Below, in pieces: positions 6,582-8,990 of a DNA stretch of 8,990 nucleotides. The position numbers and the translations under genes were made by a program. Source of the DNA: Bacillota bacterium (lineage in GTDB: Bacteria > Bacillota > Negativicutes > Veillonellales > Negativicoccaceae); assembly GCA_023418435.1 (NCBI GenBank), contig JAEZZT010000007.1, positions 1 through 8,990 on the forward strand, read 5' to 3'. Within the stretch, counting starts at the first letter, position 1. Every line of letters begins with the position of its first letter. The notes below the pieces were generated by a model. That model made no database searches, was not told the DNA's origin, and saw only the letters and a list, made by a program, of their open reading frames with translations.

Positions 6582-7198
6582 TCGGATTTCCTCCCTATGG
6601 TAGAAATTACGCGTCTGTTTTCCAATTTCAACTCATCACGACAAAAAGCTGCCACCGCCGCAATATAAGTAGGATGTTCTACTGTCAATATCTTCGCAGC
6701 CGTTTCTTCCGCATCATGACAATCCGTCAGGGACACTGCCGTTTGAGCAATGATCGGACCCGTATCCATGCCGGCGTCCACAAAGTGAACGGTACAGCCC
6801 GACACTTTTACACCCGCATTCCAAGCCTGCTCCTGAGCATGAAGACCGGGGAAAGAAGGCAGTAGTGAAGGGTGAATATTCATGATTCGACCCTCGTATG
6901 CCTGCAAAAATGTCGGTCCTATCAAACGCATATACCCGGCCAAACAAATCAGATCGGGACGCAATGCGTCCAAATAAGCCACGATAGCTTCTTCAAAGGC
7001 TGCCTTCGTCTGAAAACTCCGCGGCTCAAATACTCCGCTGTCAATTGCTTTCTCCGCTGCCATTTGCAGGGCACCGGCTTGCGGATTATCCGCCACCAAG
7101 GCGATAATTTCACCATTTATTTCTCCGGAGCGGCAGGCATCGATCAGCGCCGCCGCGTTGGAGCCTCTACCGGAGGCAAATACTACGATTCGCTTCAT
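6578..7198 (-). CDS. purN: Phosphoribosylglycinamide formyltransferase (10-formyl-THF dependent)
   Basis: This enzyme transfers the formyl group of 10-formyltetrahydrofolate to GAR, giving FGAR, the third step of purine synthesis in the cytosol. The 206-residue protein is the usual size. It has the GAR-phosphate loop ASGRGSN (8-14) and LAGYMRL (86-92). The catalytic block MNIHPSLLPSFPG (106-118) contains Asn107 and His109, followed by GCTVHFVDAGMDTGPII (134-150) with Asp145; these match the Asn/His/Asp triad of the E. coli enzyme. A single-domain PurN rather than formate-using PurT means purine synthesis here draws on the folate pool, as PurH does. The ATG overlaps the purM stop (ATGA) with GAGGT upstream, and its own TGA overlaps the purH start, so translation is probably coupled in both directions. 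Confidence 0.98.
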   Translation of the reverse strand: MKRIVVFASGRGSNAAALIDACRSGEINGEIIALVADNPQAGALQMAAEKAIDSGVFEPRSFQTKAAFEEAIVAYLDALRPDLICLAGYMRLIGPTFLQAYEGRIMNIHPSLLPSFPGLHAQEQAWNAGVKVSGCTVHFVDAGMDTGPIIAQTAVSLTDCHDAEETAAKILTVEHPTYIAAVAAFCRDELKLENRRVISTIGRKSE

Positions 7199-8232
7199 TC
7201 GATACCTCGAATTTCAACTTTTCCGGTTCGGGTGACCGTTCCGATTCGATAGGCGTCTTCGTTTCTTTGGGCCAAATGCTGCATCACGCCCTCGGCCTCT
7301 TCCGGAGCTACGACTAGCATCATGCCGATTCCCATGTTGAATGTACGATACATCTCCCGTTGCGGAACATTGCCCCAAGAGGCCAGCAGTGAGAAAATCT
7401 CCGGCATTGGATATGTCTCCGGATCGATTTCCACACCCAAACCTTCCGGCAAAATGCGCGGAATATTGTCATAAAAGCCGCCGCCGGTAATATGTACCAT
7501 CCCTTTAATAGAAAATGCTTCCAATAAAGGCACCACTACTTTGGGATATAGACGAGTCGGCTCCAACACTTCATCCCCCAAGCTACGCTCTAAGCCGGGA
7601 TACACCCGCGCCAAATCCAATCCCTCTCTGGTGATGATTCTCCGCACGAGGGAGTAGCCGTTGGAGTGCAGACCGGAGGACGGAAGACCGATAATGACAT
7701 CTCCTTCGGAAATATTTTCTCCGGTGATGATTTTGCTTTTATCCACTATTCCTACCGCAAAACCGGCAAGATCATAATCTCCCGGTGCATAAAAGCCTGC
7801 CATCTCCGCCGTTTCTCCTCCTAGCAAGGCACACCCGGATTCTCGGCATGCAGCCGCTACGCCACTCACGATTTCGGCGATTCTCTCGGGCTGCAATTCG
7901 CCTACGGCAATATAGTCCAGGAAGAAAAGCGGACGAGCACCTTGCACCAATACATCATTGACGGACATGGCCACGCAGTCCTGTCCGATGGTATGATGAC
8001 GATTCATTTCAATGGCCAGTCTCAACTTGGTACCGACTCCATCCGTTCCCGACACCAACACCGGCTGTGCCAATTTTTCCTGTCCCAAATCATACAAACC
8101 GCCAAAGCCGCCGACATCGCCCAAGACTCCGGCCGTATAAGTAGCTCGTACGGATTCCTTCATCAATTCCACAGCTCGATTTCCGGCATCGATATTGACG
8201 CCGGCCGCTGCGTAAGTTAAGGCTTCTTTCAT
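7195..8232 (-). CDS. purM: Phosphoribosylformylglycinamidine cyclo-ligase (AIR synthetase)
   Basis: PurM closes the imidazole ring: FGAM plus ATP gives AIR, the fifth step of the pathway. The 345-residue length is normal. It has the family start GVNIDAGNRAVELMK (11-25) and the VLVSGTDGVGTKL signature (58-70). The nucleotide/metal region DCVAMSVNDVLVQGARPLFFLDY (85-107) follows, then LLGGETAEMAGFY (137-149). Further on are GLPSSGLHSNGYSLVR (182-197), HITGGGFYDNIPR (247-259) and the C-terminal NMGIGM (299-304). The ATG overlaps the purF stop as ATGA, with AAAGGAG about 8 nt upstream inside purF. Its TGA overlaps the purN start. The FGAM it needs is made by PurL (with PurQ/S in some bacteria), which is not in this window. 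Confidence 0.98.
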   Translation of the reverse strand: MKEALTYAAAGVNIDAGNRAVELMKESVRATYTAGVLGDVGGFGGLYDLGQEKLAQPVLVSGTDGVGTKLRLAIEMNRHHTIGQDCVAMSVNDVLVQGARPLFFLDYIAVGELQPERIAEIVSGVAAACRESGCALLGGETAEMAGFYAPGDYDLAGFAVGIVDKSKIITGENISEGDVIIGLPSSGLHSNGYSLVRRIITREGLDLARVYPGLERSLGDEVLEPTRLYPKVVVPLLEAFSIKGMVHITGGGFYDNIPRILPEGLGVEIDPETYPMPEIFSLLASWGNVPQREMYRTFNMGIGMMLVVAPEEAEGVMQHLAQRNEDAYRIGTVTRTGKVEIRGIE

Positions 8233-8990
8233 TGTGAAAGCTCCTTTCCGGGAATATCCCCACGATAATCACCATCAAAACAAGCAAAGCAAATACTTTC
8301 TCTTTCAATGCCACAAATCGAGTTTGCCAAGCCCTCTTGCGATAAAAAGTGCAAACGATCGGCCCCGATATAGCGTCGAATCTCTTCGATCGAGTGCGTG
8401 ACTGCAATCAATTCATCCCGATCCGAAGTATCTATGCCGAAGTAGCAAGGAAATTTGACCGGCGGCGAAGAAATGCAGAGATTGACTTCTTTCGCTCCGG
8501 CTTCCCGTAGCAAGCGAATGATGATTCCGCTCGTCGTTCCCCGCACAATGGAGTCATCGATCAAAATCAAGCGCTTACCCGCCACATTATTCACTACGGG
8601 ATTGAGTTTCATCTTGACGGATCGCTCCCGCATTTCCTGTGTCGGTTGAATAAAGGTACGACCCATGTAGCGATTTTTGATCAAACCTTCCGCATAAGGT
8701 ATACCGGATGCTCTGGCATACCCGATAGCAGCGACATTCCCCGAATCCGGCACACTCATAACGACATCGCCTTCAAATTGCGATTCCTGCCACAAAGCAG
8801 CTCCCATGCGCAAACGGGCTTCATATACGCTCTCGCCATCCTGAACGGAGTCCGGCCGAGCAAAATATACATACTCAAAAGCACAACGGGCTTTGCGCCG
8901 TGCATTGGCCGGAGAGTCGAAACGCATATAGACGGGGCCATTATCATCGATACGAACCATTTCTCCCGGTTCAATATCGCGCTCCCAAGT
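8229..8990 (-). CDS. purF: Amidophosphoribosyltransferase (partial, N-terminus outside window)
   Basis: The C-terminal 253 residues of PurF, the committed step of purine synthesis: PRPP plus glutamine gives phosphoribosylamine, glutamate and pyrophosphate. The frame is open to base 8990 (TWERDIEPGEMV...), so the N-terminal glutamine amidotransferase half lies upstream of the window. Visible parts are the phosphoribosyltransferase domain with MSVPDSGNVAAIGYA (visible residues 78-92), GLIKNRYMGRTFIQP (102-116) and the PRPP loop LILIDDSIVRGTT (141-153). Four cysteines, at visible residues 36 (ARCAFEYVYFARPDS), 182 (FPCYFGID) and 234/237 (CFAC), match the positions of the [4Fe-4S] ligands known in Bacillus subtilis PurF. 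This points to the oxygen-sensitive FeS type rather than the cluster-free E. coli type. The gene ends in TGA, overlapping the purM ATG. Confidence 0.97.
   Translation of the reverse strand, partial: TWERDIEPGEMVRIDDNGPVYMRFDSPANARRKARCAFEYVYFARPDSVQDGESVYEARLRMGAALWQESQFEGDVVMSVPDSGNVAAIGYARASGIPYAEGLIKNRYMGRTFIQPTQEMRERSVKMKLNPVVNNVAGKRLILIDDSIVRGTTSGIIIRLLREAGAKEVNLCISSPPVKFPCYFGIDTSDRDELIAVTHSIEEIRRYIGADRLHFLSQEGLANSICGIERESICFACFDGDYRGDIPGKELSQ

Overview
This window looks like an ordinary chromosomal segment of a bacterium, probably a low-to-mid GC Bacillota. The reasons are AGGAGG-type ribosome binding sites, a purF-M-N-H-D gene order like that of Bacillus and clostridia, a PurF carrying the cysteines of a [4Fe-4S] cluster, and sigma-70/sigma-A type promoter and terminator signals. 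A Negativicutes-like anaerobe is my guess and is weakly supported. Every gene I can support lies on the minus strand, so the window is transcribed from high to low coordinates.

Region 1 (8990 to about 3714) is the distal half of a de novo purine operon: the C-terminal half of purF, then purM, purN, purH and purD. The first three junctions are 4-bp ATGA overlaps. purD follows purH after 21 bp, and a strong intrinsic terminator closes the operon just after purD. PurF makes phosphoribosylamine, PurD adds glycine, PurN formylates GAR, PurM closes the imidazole ring, and PurH makes the final formyl transfer and ring closure to IMP. The genes for the other steps (purL, purE, purC, purB) are not in the window.

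Region 2 (about 3713 to 2060) has an AT-rich spacer with a consensus promoter, a complete tRNA-Arg (anticodon CCU, CCA encoded), and 22 bp later a GltD/NfnL-like FeS-flavoprotein oxidoreductase with no terminator between them. The oxidoreductase is broken by an in-frame TGA at 3125-3127, where relatives normally have glycine. Both halves are otherwise in the same frame and well conserved, so this is a very recent nonsense mutation, a sequencing error, or a readthrough/split gene.

Region 3 (2059 to 1) begins with a terminator-like hairpin that ends only about 20 bp before the next start codon. Two tandem, clearly paralogous DHA1-type MFS exporters follow, 30 bp apart; the second runs off the window at base 1.

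I found no CRISPR array, insertion sequence, phage gene or other mobile element, and nothing I would call a new multi-gene system. The most unusual points are the interrupted oxidoreductase, its apparent co-transcription with a tRNA, and the attenuator-like hairpin in front of the transporter pair.
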